Source: Lachnospiraceae bacterium Zagget3
Lineage (GTDB): Bacteria > Bacillota_A > Clostridia > Lachnospirales > Lachnospiraceae
Reading direction: 5' to 3'
Assembly (NCBI GenBank): GCA_001941025.1
Contig: MSHE01000020.1
Coordinates: 12,136-61,332, forward strand
Length of the DNA: 49,197 nt
Shown: in pieces, positions 16,757-27,192 of the stretch
Layout: every line of letters starts with the position of its first letter
Position numbering within the stretch: the stretch's first letter is position 1
Translations under genes and position numbers: made by a program
The notes under the pieces: model-generated
What the model was told of the DNA's origin: nothing
The model's database searches: none
Seen by the model: only the letters and a program-made list of their open reading frames with translations

Positions 16757-16955
16757 ACTGTTTCCTCCTTTGTAGTTGGGAGCCGCTGTATGGTTCGGCA
16801 CAGCCGGATGAGGCGGTTCCTCGATTTTTTCCATCCGCTGGATGGGGTGTCATGTTTGGCCCGTCCCTCCCATAGAGTGGTTATTGTCTCCCATGAACTG
16901 CGCCCCGGCGCAGGCACATGGCGGGCAATCTTGCAGCGTTTGGGGAGGATACGAT

Positions 16956-17414
16956 ATGGTTTTTTCCGTCAGGCAGGCGGGCCGCAGGGCGATGGCCTGC
17001 GCCGCCGTCCTTCTGGCCCTGCTGCTCTGCTGGTGGGCGGGCAGCATGGCCCCCGGCGAAGCCGCCGCACAGCAGACCATGCCCTCTTTGACAGAGATCG
17101 AGGCGCAGCGGGCCTTTCTGGAGGGCTACGGCTGGGAGGTGGCCCAGCAGCCCACCTGTGACTATGTCTCTCTGCCCAGCCTATTCACCGACGAGTATGA
17201 CGATTACCTCGCCTTACAGGAGGACTGCGGCTTCTCCCTGACCGACTACGCCGGCGCAACCGTGCTGCGCTGCACCTATGAGGTTTTGAATTACCCGGGT
17301 GCAGCGCAGTATGTTTATGCAGACCTGCTGACCTGTGACGGCGTCATTGTCGGCGGCGACATACGCTCCAGCGCCCTGGACGGCTTCATGCACAGCCTGC
17401 ACTATCCCGCCTGA
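16956..17414 (+). CDS. Membrane-anchored DUF4830-like protein
   Basis: A 152-residue protein with a hydrophobic N-terminal segment (AMACAAVLLALLLCWWAG, residues 12-29) that is either a signal peptide or a membrane anchor. The outside part has YGWEVAQQPT, LPSLFTDEYDDYLALQEDCGFSL, a GATVLRCTYEVLNYPG segment and IVGGDIRSSALDGFMHSLH at the end. This order matches DUF4830-type proteins of Clostridia as I remember them. Function of that family is not known. GGGGAGGA lies 7 bases before ATG 16956. It stands alone between a divergent esterase and a convergent MscS gene. Confidence 0.7.
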   Translation: MVFSVRQAGRRAMACAAVLLALLLCWWAGSMAPGEAAAQQTMPSLTEIEAQRAFLEGYGWEVAQQPTCDYVSLPSLFTDEYDDYLALQEDCGFSLTDYAGATVLRCTYEVLNYPGAAQYVYADLLTCDGVIVGGDIRSSALDGFMHSLHYPA

Positions 17415-17422
17415 GGGGTGGG

Positions 17423-18217
17423 TCACTTGGCCTGATGGACAATGATGTGGTTGTAGGTCATGATTACGCCGTTGCGGTCGAAGTAGACCTTGATGTTTTC
17501 CAGCAGGTCGAAATAGACGTCCCAGTAGTGGGCGTTTTCCGTCCACACGCGGACCACATAGGTGATGGAGCTTTCGCCATAGCTCTTCACCCGGACGAAG
17601 GGGGGCAGCGGGTCATCCTGGGTGTACTCGGTGGCGGCAATGGCCTCCAGCAGGGCGGTCTTGACGCTTTCCACCGGGGACTCATAGGCGGCGGTGATCT
17701 CCAGATCCACCCGGCGCTTCCCCTCTACGGAGCAGTTGGTGATGGAGGTGGAGGAGATGGTGTCGTTGGGGATGGTCACCCGCTTGTTGTCGATGGTGTT
17801 CAGCACGGTGTTGAACAGGCCGATCTCCAGCACAGTGCCTTCCTTATCCCCGGCGATGATGTAGTCCCCCACCAGGAAGGGCTTGGTCCACAGCATCAGG
17901 ATGCCGCCGAACAGGTTGGACAGGGCGTTCTGGGCGGCCAGGGCGAAGGCTGCGGACAGCACCGAGGCGAAGGCCACGATGGAGCTGGTGTTGAAGCCCA
18001 TGGAGTTGGCAATGATCAGGATGGCGCAGAAGTAAATCAGCACCTTCAGCACCGGCTTGATAAATTTGACCAGCGTGGACTCCAGGTGGGACTTGTCCAG
18101 CAGTTTGGTGGTCGTGTTCAGCAGGAACCATGCCGCCAGCAGGCAAATCAGAGCGGTAAAGATCACGGGCAAAATGCTGCCCGTCAGGACGGTTAACACG
18201 GTTTCCAGTTCAATCAT
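17423..18217 (-). CDS. mscS: MscS family mechanosensitive channel
   Basis: A 264-residue small-conductance mechanosensitive channel that opens under membrane tension to release solutes during osmotic downshock. Three N-terminal membrane helices are visible (about residues 12-33, 58-75 and 80-105). The third is the glycine/alanine-rich pore helix (SVLSAAFALAAQNALSNLFGG), followed by the conserved KPFLVGDYI of the beta domain (about 112). The rest forms the cytoplasmic cage domain. Length is close to E. coli MscS (286). GGAGAGATGAATC precedes the ATG and a good promoter lies upstream. Confidence 0.92.
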   Translation of the reverse strand: MIELETVLTVLTGSILPVIFTALICLLAAWFLLNTTTKLLDKSHLESTLVKFIKPVLKVLIYFCAILIIANSMGFNTSSIVAFASVLSAAFALAAQNALSNLFGGILMLWTKPFLVGDYIIAGDKEGTVLEIGLFNTVLNTIDNKRVTIPNDTISSTSITNCSVEGKRRVDLEITAAYESPVESVKTALLEAIAATEYTQDDPLPPFVRVKSYGESSITYVVRVWTENAHYWDVYFDLLENIKVYFDRNGVIMTYNHIIVHQAK

Positions 18218-18265
18218 GATTCATCTCTCCTTTATTTCATTCAGCGGAACTGATTCGACAAGAAC

Positions 18266-18294
18266 AGTATACCCTCTATCCGCCTGGAACGCAA
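18266..18294 (-). promoter_or_regulatory. Promoter of the mscS gene
   Basis: On the minus strand TTGCGT (18294-18289), 17-base spacer, TATACT (18271-18266). It begins right after the tuf terminator. Confidence 0.7.
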
Positions 18295-18297
18295 GCG

Positions 18298-18334
18298 AAA
18301 AAACAGCCAGACCTGCCGAAACAGATCTGGCTGT
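18298..18334 (-). terminator. Terminator of the str operon after tuf
   Basis: Minus-strand stem ACAGCCAGA/TCTGGCTGT (18334-18326 with 18311-18303) followed by TTTTTT. It lies 30 bases beyond the tuf stop. Confidence 0.85.
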
Positions 18335-18363
18335 AAAAGGTTTGGTTTTGTCAGGTCAACAAC

Positions 18364-19566
<1,203 letters not shown>

Positions 19567-19731
19567 TGGGATTTCCTCCTTACGATTATGAATAGAGAGT
19601 CATAGTTTTTTCGGCTATACGCCTATTGTATCCTATTGCGTCAAAAAATGCAATAGGATTTTCATGATAGAATCCAGGATTTATACCTGATACGGTGCAG
19701 GCGGCAGTGCCGCCGCACCGTTTTGTGAGCA

Positions 19732-21813
19732 TCAGTCCCGCTTGGAACGGCCGGAGATGATGTCCGCCGCGATGGACTTGGGCACTTCCTCATAGTAGGA
19801 AGGCTCCATGGTGTACTGGCCGCGGCCCTGGGTACGGGAGCGCAGGTCGGTGGCATAGCCGAACATATTGCTCAGCGGCACGAAGGCGTCCACCTGGGTG
19901 GCGCCGTTCCGGGGCTCCATGCCCTGAATCATGCCGCGGCGGCTGTTCATGTCGCCGATGACGTCGCCGATATACTCGTCGGGGGCAGTGACGCACACCT
20001 TCATGATGGGTTCCTGGAGGACGGGGTCCGCCTTGCGCATGGCCTCCTTGAAGGCCATGGAACCGGCGATCTTGAAGGCCATCTCAGAGGAGTCCACCTC
20101 GTGATAGGAGCCGTCGTACAGCGTGACCTTCACGTCCACCACCGGGTAGCCGGCCAGCACGCCGGCCTGGAGTGCGCCCTGGATACCGGCGTCCACCGCA
20201 GGGATAAACTCCTTGGGGATGGCGCCGCCCACCACGGCGTTGGTGAACTCGTAACCCTTGCCGGACTCGTTGGGCTCCACGATGATCTTGACGTGGCCGT
20301 ACTGGCCGCTGCCGCCGCTCTGGCGCTTGTACTTGGTCTCCTGGTCCACCTTTTTGCGGATGGTCTCCTTGTAGGCCACCTGGGGGGCACCCACGTTGGC
20401 CTCCACCTTGAACTCACGGAGCAGACGGTCCACAATGATCTGCAGATGCAGCTCGCCCATGCCGGCGATGATGGTCTGACCGGTTTCCTCATCGGTGTAG
20501 GTCTTGAAAGTGGGGTCCTCCTCCGCCAGCTTCATCAGCGCCACGGTCATCTTTTCCTGACCGGCCTTGGTCTTGGGCTCGATGGCGACGCGGATAACCG
20601 GCTCCGGGAACTCCATGGACTCCAGGATAACGGGGTGATTCTCGTCACACAGGGTGTCGCCGGTGGTGGTGTTCTTCAGGCCCACGGCGGCGGCGATGTC
20701 GCCGGAGTAGACCTTCTCGATGTCCTCACGATGGTTGGCGTGCATCTGGAGGATACGGCCGATCCGCTCCCGCTTCCCCTTGGTGGAGTTCAGCACGGAG
20801 GAGCCGGTATCCAGCTGGCCGGAATACACCCGGAAGAAGGTCAGGCGGCCCACATAGGGGTCGGTCATGATCTTGAAGGCCAGGGCGCTGAAGGGGGCGC
20901 TGTCGTCGGACTCCCGCTCCTCCTCCGCGTCGGTCTCGGGGTTGACACCCTTGATGGCGGGGATGTCGGTGGGGGCAGGCATATAGTCCACGATGGCGTC
21001 CAGCAGCTTCTGCACGCCCTTGTTCCGGTAGGAGGTGCCGCAGACGACGGGAACGATTTTGTTGTCAATGCAGCCCTTGCGGATGGCGGCCTTGATCATG
21101 TCCACCGGAACTTCTTCCTCTTCCAGCACCATCATCATGATGTCATCGTCCACGTCGGCGATCTCGTCCAGCATCTTCTGACGATACTCCTGGGCCTTCT
21201 CCAGCATATCTTCGGGAATCTCCTCGATACGCATATCCTTGCCCATATCGTCATAGTAGACATCGGCCTTCATCTCGATCAGGTCGATGATGCCGCGGAA
21301 GTCCGCCTCAGCGCCGATGGGCAGCTGGATGGCCACGGCGTTGGCCTTCAGGCGCTCATGCACCATGTCCAGGACATGGTAGAAGTTGGCGCCCATGATG
21401 TCCATCTTGTTGACGTAAATCATGCGGGGCACATGGTAGTTATCAGCCTGACGCCAGACCGTCTCAGACTGAGGCTCGACGCCGCCCTTGGCGCACAGGA
21501 CGGTTACGCTGCCGTCCAGCACACGCAGGGAACGCTCGACCTCCACAGTGAAGTCCACATGGCCCGGGGTATCAATGATGTTGATACGGTGGTCACGCCA
21601 GAAACAGGTGGTGGCAGCAGAGGTGATGGTGATGCCCCGCTCCTGCTCCTGAACCATCCAGTCCATGGTGGCGGCGCCGTCATGCACCTCACCAATCTTG
21701 TAATTGACACCGGTGTAGTAGAGAATACGTTCTGTGGTTGTGGTCTTGCCTGCGTCGATATGAGCCATGATGCCGATATTTCTGGTCTTTTCCAGACTTG
21801 TTTTTCTAGGCAT
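19732..21813 (-). CDS. fusA: Elongation factor G
   Basis: A 693-residue translocase GTPase that drives tRNA-mRNA movement and, with RRF, ribosome recycling. It has [19 protein letters not shown] (residues 17-35), [32 protein letters not shown], and the five-domain length of bacterial EF-G. Domain IV ([14 protein letters not shown]) and domain V ([19 protein letters not shown]) are intact. It lies 48 bases downstream of rpsG in the str operon. Confidence 0.98.
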   Translation of the reverse strand: MPRKTSLEKTRNIGIMAHIDAGKTTTTERILYYTGVNYKIGEVHDGAATMDWMVQEQERGITITSAATTCFWRDHRINIIDTPGHVDFTVEVERSLRVLDGSVTVLCAKGGVEPQSETVWRQADNYHVPRMIYVNKMDIMGANFYHVLDMVHERLKANAVAIQLPIGAEADFRGIIDLIEMKADVYYDDMGKDMRIEEIPEDMLEKAQEYRQKMLDEIADVDDDIMMMVLEEEEVPVDMIKAAIRKGCIDNKIVPVVCGTSYRNKGVQKLLDAIVDYMPAPTDIPAIKGVNPETDAEEERESDDSAPFSALAFKIMTDPYVGRLTFFRVYSGQLDTGSSVLNSTKGKRERIGRILQMHANHREDIEKVYSGDIAAAVGLKNTTTGDTLCDENHPVILESMEFPEPVIRVAIEPKTKAGQEKMTVALMKLAEEDPTFKTYTDEETGQTIIAGMGELHLQIIVDRLLREFKVEANVGAPQVAYKETIRKKVDQETKYKRQSGGSGQYGHVKIIVEPNESGKGYEFTNAVVGGAIPKEFIPAVDAGIQGALQAGVLAGYPVVDVKVTLYDGSYHEVDSSEMAFKIAGSMAFKEAMRKADPVLQEPIMKVCVTAPDEYIGDVIGDMNSRRGMIQGMEPRNGATQVDAFVPLSNMFGYATDLRSRTQGRGQYTMEPSYYEEVPKSIAADIISGRSKRD

Positions 21814-21861
21814 TAAAATTGCTCCTTAAACTCAAATCGAATCGAATCAATGGGGACGTTA

Positions 21862-22332
21862 TCACCAGCGATAGTGGGCAAAGGCCTTGTTGGCCTCGGC
21901 CATCTTGTGGACGTCCTCGCGCTTCTTCACGGCGCTGCCGGTATTGTTGGCGGCGTCCATGATTTCGCCGGCCAGGCGCTCCTTCATGGTGGCCTCGCCG
22001 CGGTTGCGGGCGTAGGTGGTCAGCCAGCGCAGACCCAGGGTCTGACGGCGGGCAGGGCGCACCTCAATGGGCACCTGATAGTTGGAACCGCCCACGCGGC
22101 GGCTCTTGCATTCCAGGCTGGGCATAATGTTCTCCATTGCCGCCTGGAACACCTCCAGACCGTCCTTGCCGGTCTTTTCCTGGATGATGTCGAAAGCGCC
22201 GTATACAACCTTCTGCGCCACACCCTTCTTGCCATCCAGCATAACGCTGTTGACCAGCTTGGTGACCAGCACAGAATGGTAAACAGGATCGGGCAGAATC
22301 TCCCGCTTGGGTACATTTCCTCTTCTGGGCAC
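21862..22332 (-). CDS. rpsG: 30S ribosomal protein S7
   Basis: A 156-residue S7, which nucleates assembly of the 30S head. The product begins (V/M)[18 protein letters not shown] choose GTG at 22332 as start: AAGGAGGG lies 6 bases upstream and the resulting length equals the family norm. The ATG at 22350 would add six residues encoded by the ribosome binding site itself. Preceded by a 200-base hairpin-rich spacer after rpsL. Confidence 0.95.
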   Translation of the reverse strand: MPRRGNVPKREILPDPVYHSVLVTKLVNSVMLDGKKGVAQKVVYGAFDIIQEKTGKDGLEVFQAAMENIMPSLECKSRRVGGSNYQVPIEVRPARRQTLGLRWLTTYARNRGEATMKERLAGEIMDAANNTGSAVKKREDVHKMAEANKAFAHYRW

Positions 22333-22394
22333 TTTACTTCCCTCCTTCATATTAAAATGATTTCATAGGTACTCGAAAGTGAGTCACTTCCGTG

Positions 22395-22505
22395 TCCGGG
22401 CGGCGGGGCCGCCCCTGTGCCTGCCTGAAATTTACCCATGGAGCCAACGGCTCCAATCTATGAATAAACATCATGGCAAGGCGTTTGCCTTGCGCAAATG
22501 CGCAA
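22395..22505 (-). other. Hairpin cluster between rpsL and rpsG
   Basis: Four short inverted repeats lie in the 200-base rpsL-rpsG spacer: GGGCGGC/GCCGCCC (22398-22414), GGAGCC/GGCTCC (22440-22454), GCAAGGC/GCCTTGC (22476-22493) and TGCGCA/TGCGCA (22491-22504). In E. coli the rpsL-rpsG spacer is the S7 autoregulatory site. Whether this one is comparable is an inference. Confidence 0.45.
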
Positions 22506-22532
22506 AAGTTTCAAATGCTGCGGCGAAAAGAA

Positions 22533-22955
22533 TTACTTCTTCTTGGCCTTGGGACGCTTCGCACCGTACTTGGAGCGGGCCTGCATCCGTCCGTTGACGC
22601 CCTGGGTATCCAGTGTGCCGCGGATGATGTGGTAACGAACGCCGGGCAGGTCCTTGACACGGCCGCCGCGAATCATGACGACGGAGTGCTCCTGCAGGTT
22701 ATGACCGACACCGGGGATATAAGCGGTGACCTCATAGCCATTGGACAGACGCACACGGGCGATCTTCCGCAGTGCGGAGTTCGGCTTCTTGGGGGTGGCG
22801 GTACGGACTGCGGTGCAGACGCCGCGCTTCTGGGGGGAGGGCAGGTCGGTCTCCCGATCTTTCAGAGTGTTCTTGCCCTTCTGGAGTGCGGGGCTGGTGG
22901 ACTTGTAAACAGTCGTGCTTCTTCCCTTACGAACCAGTTGGTTAAAAGTAGGCAT
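22533..22955 (-). CDS. rpsL: 30S ribosomal protein S12
   Basis: A 140-residue S12, part of the decoding centre. It shows [11 protein letters not shown] at the N-terminus, [11 protein letters not shown] and [26 protein letters not shown]. The two lysines whose substitution gives streptomycin resistance in other bacteria (in KKPNS and RVKDLP) are both wild type. It follows the L7Ae-like gene with a 91-base gap and starts after AGGAGGAAACACT. Confidence 0.97.
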   Translation of the reverse strand: MPTFNQLVRKGRSTTVYKSTSPALQKGKNTLKDRETDLPSPQKRGVCTAVRTATPKKPNSALRKIARVRLSNGYEVTAYIPGVGHNLQEHSVVMIRGGRVKDLPGVRYHIIRGTLDTQGVNGRMQARSKYGAKRPKAKKK

Positions 22956-23046
22956 ATAGTGTTTCCTCCTTTCCTGACAGATGATTCTATTTTTAACGGA
23001 ATCCGGGGTTTTTATTCCGTTAAAAGCAAATTATTCCCGGCAGGCG

Positions 23047-23292
23047 TCATGCGCTCACCAGTGCGGCGGCTGCGGCCCCGACTTTGATGCCGCAGGCCTG
23101 GCCCAGCTCCCGCATGGAAGGAGCCGCCTCACAGGGCACGTCATATTCCCGGCACAGGGCCAACAGGGCGTCGGTGACGGCGGGGTCAGCGTCCAGGGCG
23201 TAGAACACGCGCTCCGCCCTGCGGCCGGTCACCGCCTTTCGGGTCTGCTTCAGACCAACGACGCTTTTTCCTGTTTTCAGTTGGGAAATCAA
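23047..23292 (-). CDS. L7Ae/L30e-like ribosomal protein (YbxF/RplGB type)
   Basis: An 81-residue kink-turn-binding protein of the L7Ae/L30e/S12e/Gadd45 family, which in Bacillus (YbxF) lies at the head of the str operon just as here. It has TGKSVVGLKQTRKAV, a DADPAVTDALLALC segment, and the RNA-binding-loop region MRELGQACGIKVGAAAAAL. I choose TTG at 23292 because AGGGAG lies 9 bases upstream and the length then matches YbxF. The ATG at 23310 would start inside a sequence that looks like the ribosome binding site. It is the first gene after the operon promoter. Confidence 0.85.
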   Translation of the reverse strand: MISQLKTGKSVVGLKQTRKAVTGRRAERVFYALDADPAVTDALLALCREYDVPCEAAPSMRELGQACGIKVGAAAAALVSA

Positions 23293-23340
23293 GTGTTTTC
23301 GCTCCCTCATCAGTGGGTTCGCAGCCCTACGCAAGTTTAC

Positions 23341-23369
23341 ATTTTAGCACGCATTGAACGCTGTGTCAA
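23341..23369 (-). promoter_or_regulatory. Promoter of the str operon
   Basis: Minus strand TTGACA (23369-23364), 17-base spacer, TAAAAT (23346-23341). It shows that this operon is transcribed independently of rpoBC, which is not adjacent here. Confidence 0.85.
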
Positions 23370-23437
23370 GGAAATTATGGGAAGATTTCCGCGGGTTTCT
23401 CCCGGTTTTCCCCATCAAAATGACGGAAATCTTTTTG

Positions 23438-24511
23438 TTACAGGATGATAAGCTCCCGCTTCGGAGCGTGGGTGATGTCGATGCAGCGGTCCTCCTTCAG
23501 CAGCACCACGTCCTCGATGCGGACGCCGAACTTCCCGGGCAGGTAGATGCCCGGCTCCTCGGAGATCATGCAGTTCAGGGGCAGGGGCTCCCGGTTGGCG
23601 GCGCTGGCCCTGGGCTCCTCATGAATTTCAATGCCCAGACTGTGGCCGAAGCCGTGGCCCATCTTGTCGCCGTAGCCTGCCCTCTCCAGCACTGCCATGG
23701 CGGTGTTGTGGACGTCGCAGCCCGGCACACCGGCGCGGTTCATGGCGATGGCGGCTTCCTGGGCCTCCAGCACGGTGTAGTACACCGTTTTCATCTCCTC
23801 GGTGGGCTGGCCCACGCAGACGGTGCGGGTCATGTCGGAGCAGTAGCCCCGGTAGATGCAGCCGAAGTCCATGGTGACGAACTCGCCCTTCTGAATCTCC
23901 TTCTGACCGGGCACCGCATGGGGCATACTGCCGTTGGGGCCGGAGGCCACGATGGGGTCAAAGGAGTTCTTCTCTGCCCCCAGCAGCATCTGGTAATAGG
24001 TGAGCTTTGCGGCGATTTCGCACTCCTTCACGCCGGGCTTGATGTCGTTCAGAATCCTGTCAAAAGCCTGGTCGGTGATGTGCTGGGCCTCCTTCATGGC
24101 GGCCTGCTCCTCCTCGTCCTTGGCCGCCCGGAGGGTGGTCAGCAGCTTTCCGGCAGGCACCAGTTCCACAGTCTCCGGGAACTGCTTCGTCATGGCCCGG
24201 AAGGAGGCCACTGTCAGATACTGCTCCTCAATGCCCACCTTCCGGAGGCCGCACCGGTTCAGCACCTCCGCCGTCAGGCTCATGTGGCCCCGGCCGTTGC
24301 CGATCATGGTGACCTCTGCCGGCAGACAGAGCTTTTCCACGGCCTCGATGTAGCGGGAGTCGGTGAAGTAATAGTTCCCCCTGGCCGTGACGATGACGGT
24401 GCCCTCGCCCCGGAAGCCGATGGCGTAAAACTCCCCCGGCTCACTGGTGATCAGCATGGCGTCCAGACCGTACTCCGGCAGCTGGGCTGCGATTTGATTC
24501 AGATGGTTCAT
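23438..24511 (-). CDS. Xaa-Pro aminopeptidase-like M24 metallopeptidase
   Basis: A 357-residue cytosolic M24 family peptidase with the 'pita bread' C-terminal domain. The five metal ligands are recognisable: Asp in VTMDFG, Asp in YCSDMTRT, His in GHGFGHSLGI, Glu in SEEPGIYLP and Glu in GVRIEDVVL. The N-terminal creatinase-like domain (about residues 1-130) points to a prolidase or Xaa-Pro aminopeptidase rather than methionine aminopeptidase. ATG 24511 has AAGGAG 8 bases upstream. It is followed upstream, with a 15-base gap, by the TIM-barrel gene, so they are probably co-transcribed. Confidence 0.9.
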   Translation of the reverse strand: MNHLNQIAAQLPEYGLDAMLITSEPGEFYAIGFRGEGTVIVTARGNYYFTDSRYIEAVEKLCLPAEVTMIGNGRGHMSLTAEVLNRCGLRKVGIEEQYLTVASFRAMTKQFPETVELVPAGKLLTTLRAAKDEEEQAAMKEAQHITDQAFDRILNDIKPGVKECEIAAKLTYYQMLLGAEKNSFDPIVASGPNGSMPHAVPGQKEIQKGEFVTMDFGCIYRGYCSDMTRTVCVGQPTEEMKTVYYTVLEAQEAAIAMNRAGVPGCDVHNTAMAVLERAGYGDKMGHGFGHSLGIEIHEEPRASAANREPLPLNCMISEEPGIYLPGKFGVRIEDVVLLKEDRCIDITHAPKRELIIL

Positions 24512-24526
24512 AGTTCGCACTCCTTC

Positions 24527-25432
24527 TTATCGTTCTATCGTATCACCGCTTTCGCGGGATGCAGCAGTTTCCCGGCAGGCCGCCAGATAGCACGCCTTCA
24601 TCTCCAAAGCGTCCTCGCTCTGGCTGCCTGCGCTCTCACAGATGATGGTGGGATGCCACCCCCGCCGGGCGATGGCCTGCGCCAGCGGGGCGAAATCCGG
24701 CCCGTACTGGCCGTCGGAGAAGCGGAGGTGCCGCTTCTCTCCGCCCTTCGGGGTGTATTCAATGTGGGAAAAGTGACTGTGGAACCGGGAGGCCCGTTCC
24801 TCCCCCAGCACCGCCGCCATGCGGTCCAGCATCCGCTCGCAGGCCGCCTCACCCTCCAGCGCCCCCAGGGAGCGGGCGTAGAGGTGGCCGAAGTCCACAC
24901 AGGGCAGCAGCCGCTCATCCAGGGCACACAGCTCCAGCACCTCGTCCAAATCCCCCAGCTGGTTGATTTTTCCCATGGTTTCCGGGCAGAGGGTCAGGCC
25001 GCCGTAGCCCAGGTCGTCGCAGACCCGCAGGAGCTCCTGCAAAGAACCCTTTGCGATGTCCAGCGCCTCCCGGCGGCTCCGCTTCATCAGCGCCCCGGAG
25101 TGAATCACGATGCGCTGTGCCCCCAGGAACAGGGCCACCTGGCAGGAGGCCGTCACATAACCGATGGTCTTTTGCAGCATTGCCGGGTCAGGGTTGGCCA
25201 GGTTGATGAAGTAGGGGGCGTGGAGGGAGATTTGGATGCCCGCCTGGGCGGCGTTTCGGCCGATTTTCTCCGCCGTCTCCTTCCCCACATGGACGCCCTT
25301 GCCGCACTGGTACTCGTAGGCATCCAGCCCGATGGAGCTCAGCCAGGCCGGGGCGTCCGCGCTGGATTTGGACACGGCTTTTGTGAACGTATCCGAGTTC
25401 CCGGCCACGCCGAACAGGGCCTGCTCACTCAT
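24527..25432 (-). CDS. AP endonuclease family 2 / deoxyribonuclease IV-like protein
   Basis: A 301-residue TIM-barrel protein related to endonuclease IV (Nfo). Family landmarks include SLHAPYFINLANPD (about residue 76), VIHSGA (about 119), LCPETMGK (about 164), CVDFGHLYA (about 194) and HSHFSHIEYTPKGGEKRH (about 227), which carry the expected His/Glu/Asp metal ligands. In Nfo these cut DNA at abasic sites; whether this member repairs DNA or is a sugar-isomerase-like relative is not settled. ATG 25432 overlaps the yqeG stop (ATGA), and GAGGGGGA is the ribosome binding site. Confidence 0.8.
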   Translation of the reverse strand: MSEQALFGVAGNSDTFTKAVSKSSADAPAWLSSIGLDAYEYQCGKGVHVGKETAEKIGRNAAQAGIQISLHAPYFINLANPDPAMLQKTIGYVTASCQVALFLGAQRIVIHSGALMKRSRREALDIAKGSLQELLRVCDDLGYGGLTLCPETMGKINQLGDLDEVLELCALDERLLPCVDFGHLYARSLGALEGEAACERMLDRMAAVLGEERASRFHSHFSHIEYTPKGGEKRHLRFSDGQYGPDFAPLAQAIARRGWHPTIICESAGSQSEDALEMKACYLAACRETAASRESGDTIER

Positions 25433-25935
25433 ATCCGATTCCCCCTCAGGGCGCACAGCCCCCGGAAGGGGGCCTCGACGCCGTAGCGCAGGACGCGGAA
25501 GGAGCTGTCCAGGGCGATGGGGCGAATCAGGATGGCCCGGATGCCCGCGTTGTGCCCGCCCCAGACGTCGGTGAAAATCTGGTCGCCCAGGATGACGGCC
25601 TGCTCCGGCGTCACGCCGGTCAGGGCGAAGGCCCGGTCAAAGCTCCGGCGGTGGGGCTTCCCCGCGTGGCTGAGATAGGGGACCCCCCAGCTCTCGCAGA
25701 AGCGTTTGCTCCTGGCGGGGCGGCGGCCGTTGGACAGGACGAACACCTCAAGCCCCGCCCCTCTCGCCTCCTCCAGCCAGCGGCGGAGGGCTTCGTCCGG
25801 CTCCGGCTGGTGGTAGCGGGCCACGGTGTTGTCCAGGTCCGCCAGCAGCAGCCGGACGCCGCCCCGGTACAGGGCAGCAAAATCCAGGTCGTAAATGCTG
25901 TTTTCCACCCGGTCGGGAATCAAATTCAGGGACAC
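25429..25935 (-). CDS. yqeG: YqeG family HAD IIIA phosphatase
   Basis: A 168-residue HAD-superfamily hydrolase. The first HAD motif is LLLADLDNTVARY (about residue 24), motif II is VLSNGRR (about 60), the Lys is in HAGKPHR (about 85), and motif III is ILGDQIFTDVWGGHNAG (about 107). It matches YqeG of Firmicutes, a phosphatase related to phosphatidylglycerophosphatase Gep4. I choose GTG at 25935 because GAGGTGAAGG precedes it and the length fits (Bacillus YqeG is 172). Upstream extensions are out of line with the family. It is divergent from the gene at 26024. Confidence 0.88.
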   Translation of the reverse strand: MSLNLIPDRVENSIYDLDFAALYRGGVRLLLADLDNTVARYHQPEPDEALRRWLEEARGAGLEVFVLSNGRRPARSKRFCESWGVPYLSHAGKPHRRSFDRAFALTGVTPEQAVILGDQIFTDVWGGHNAGIRAILIRPIALDSSFRVLRYGVEAPFRGLCALRGNRI

Positions 25936-26023
25936 ACCCTTCACCTCATTGTCATATCTCCGTGCTGCGCACACATAGAATAGTATATCAATTCTTCGGG
26001 CCAAACTCAAGGGGGAAACGTAC

Positions 26024-26773
26024 ATGGACAGCAAATTTCGCCTGATCTTCTCCGTCCCGCCTGCCGAGGCGGAGCAGCTGCGGCAGCGGGAGGGGATTCT
26101 GGCCCCGCCCGCCTATCGCATAGGCCCGGGGCCTTCCCTCCAGCGTATCCAGGCCGTCCCCGACCTCCGGGGCGGGATTTTGACCGTCACCGACAACGGC
26201 ACTGCCCTGACGGGGAACCCCCAATACCTCTGCCGCCAGGTGCAGCGTGAGGCCGCCGCCCGTGGGGCCATTGGGGTCTGGCTGGATCTGCAGCGCCGCC
26301 CCCTGGAGGCGGCCGGCCGCTGTCTGGCCGCCCTGGACGGGGCAATCACCGGGAAGGGGCTGGAGCTGTGGGTGCCGGAGTGGTGCGGGGAGGCCGCGCC
26401 CCACAGCAATGTGCTGATTTCCTCCGCCCTGTCCGGCGGGTCGCTGAAGGCACGGCTCAGCGACGCCGTCGCCGCCTACGGCCTGCCCCGGGTGACGCTG
26501 GCCGTGGAGCCCATGGCGGAGGACTTCACCCTTCCCGCCGCCGACGGACAGGGCCGCCCCCTGACCGGGGAGGAGCTGCAAGCCCTGCAGCGCACCCGGC
26601 GGCCCAACGTGTTCTATTCTGGCGAGCTCTGCGCCCACTACTTCACCTTTTTGCAGCAGGGGATGCCCCACTTCATCCTGTTCGACAACCCGGGCAGCGT
26701 CCGGGAGAAGCTGAATCTGGCCCGGCAGCTGGGCCTGCGCTTCGCCATCGTCCCCTGGGAGTACGCCCCCTGA
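26024..26773 (+). CDS. Hypothetical protein, possible TIM-barrel fold
   Basis: A 249-residue soluble protein with no signal peptide. It has alternating short hydrophobic beta-like strands and helices (ILTVTDNG, GAIGVWLDL, GLELWVPEW, RVTLAVEPM, HFILFDNPGS, RFAIVPWEY), a rhythm that suggests a TIM barrel, perhaps of the GH18/spore-germination type, but I see no catalytic DxxDxDxE motif. AAGGGGGAAACGTAC precedes the ATG. Divergent from yqeG. I do not recognise it. Confidence 0.7.
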   Translation: MDSKFRLIFSVPPAEAEQLRQREGILAPPAYRIGPGPSLQRIQAVPDLRGGILTVTDNGTALTGNPQYLCRQVQREAAARGAIGVWLDLQRRPLEAAGRCLAALDGAITGKGLELWVPEWCGEAAPHSNVLISSALSGGSLKARLSDAVAAYGLPRVTLAVEPMAEDFTLPAADGQGRPLTGEELQALQRTRRPNVFYSGELCAHYFTFLQQGMPHFILFDNPGSVREKLNLARQLGLRFAIVPWEYAP

Positions 26774-26779
26774 CAGAAA

Positions 26780-26813
26780 ACGCCCCCTGAGCGCAGGCTC
26801 AGGGGGCGTTGGA
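26780..26813 (-). terminator. Terminator of rpsU
   Basis: A 13-bp perfect stem (26809-26797 with 26792-26780) is followed by TTTTCTG on the minus strand. It lies 18 bases after the rpsU stop and also 7 bases after the convergent gene's stop, so it may serve both. Confidence 0.88.
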
Positions 26814-26827
26814 CGCTTCGGACGAAC

Positions 26828-27010
26828 TCAATAATATCTCTTACGATTCTTCCGGGCAGCCTCAGACTTTTTGCGACGCTTTACGCTGGGGCTTTCATAA
26901 TGCTCACGCTTACGAACCTCTGCAAGCACACCGGATTTCGCACAGCTGCGCTTGAAACGCTTCAAAGCGTTGTCCAAAGACTCACCGTCTCTCACTCGGA
27001 CCTCTGACAT
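26828..27010 (-). CDS. rpsU: 30S ribosomal protein S21
   Basis: A 60-residue S21. It begins [20 protein letters not shown] and ends in the usual very basic tail ([19 protein letters not shown]). The start at 27010 has GGAGGGAAA 7 bases upstream; the longer upstream frame is not conserved. Single-gene unit with its own promoter and terminator. Confidence 0.96.
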   Translation of the reverse strand: MSEVRVRDGESLDNALKRFKRSCAKSGVLAEVRKREHYESPSVKRRKKSEAARKNRKRYY

Positions 27011-27094
27011 TCTATTTTCCCTCCCTCCGAATATGCCCAGGGAGTAATAAAACAAGGGCACAGCAGGCCACTGGATAGGGCCTCGTTATAAGTC

Positions 27095-27123
27095 ATTATA
27101 TGCCCTCGCCAGCCCTTTGTCAA
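27095..27123 (-). promoter_or_regulatory. Promoter of rpsU
   Basis: Minus strand TTGACA (27123-27118), 17-base spacer, TATAAT (27100-27095), a full consensus. Confidence 0.92.
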
Positions 27124-27192
27124 GCTGTAATTGTCTATTTTTTCAGAAATATACCTATAAGTTTCCCTGAAATTTTGACAGGATTGGAAAAG

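Noticed and set aside
20101..21816. Long plus-strand ORF opposite fusA (571 codons)
   Set aside because: It is an exact antisense shadow of elongation factor G. The His/Gly/Leu/Val-rich composition is typical of GC-rich reverse frames.
23354..25486. 710-codon plus-strand ORF opposite the peptidase and TIM-barrel genes
   Set aside because: It spans two real genes on the other strand and their intergenic gap, which no true gene would do.
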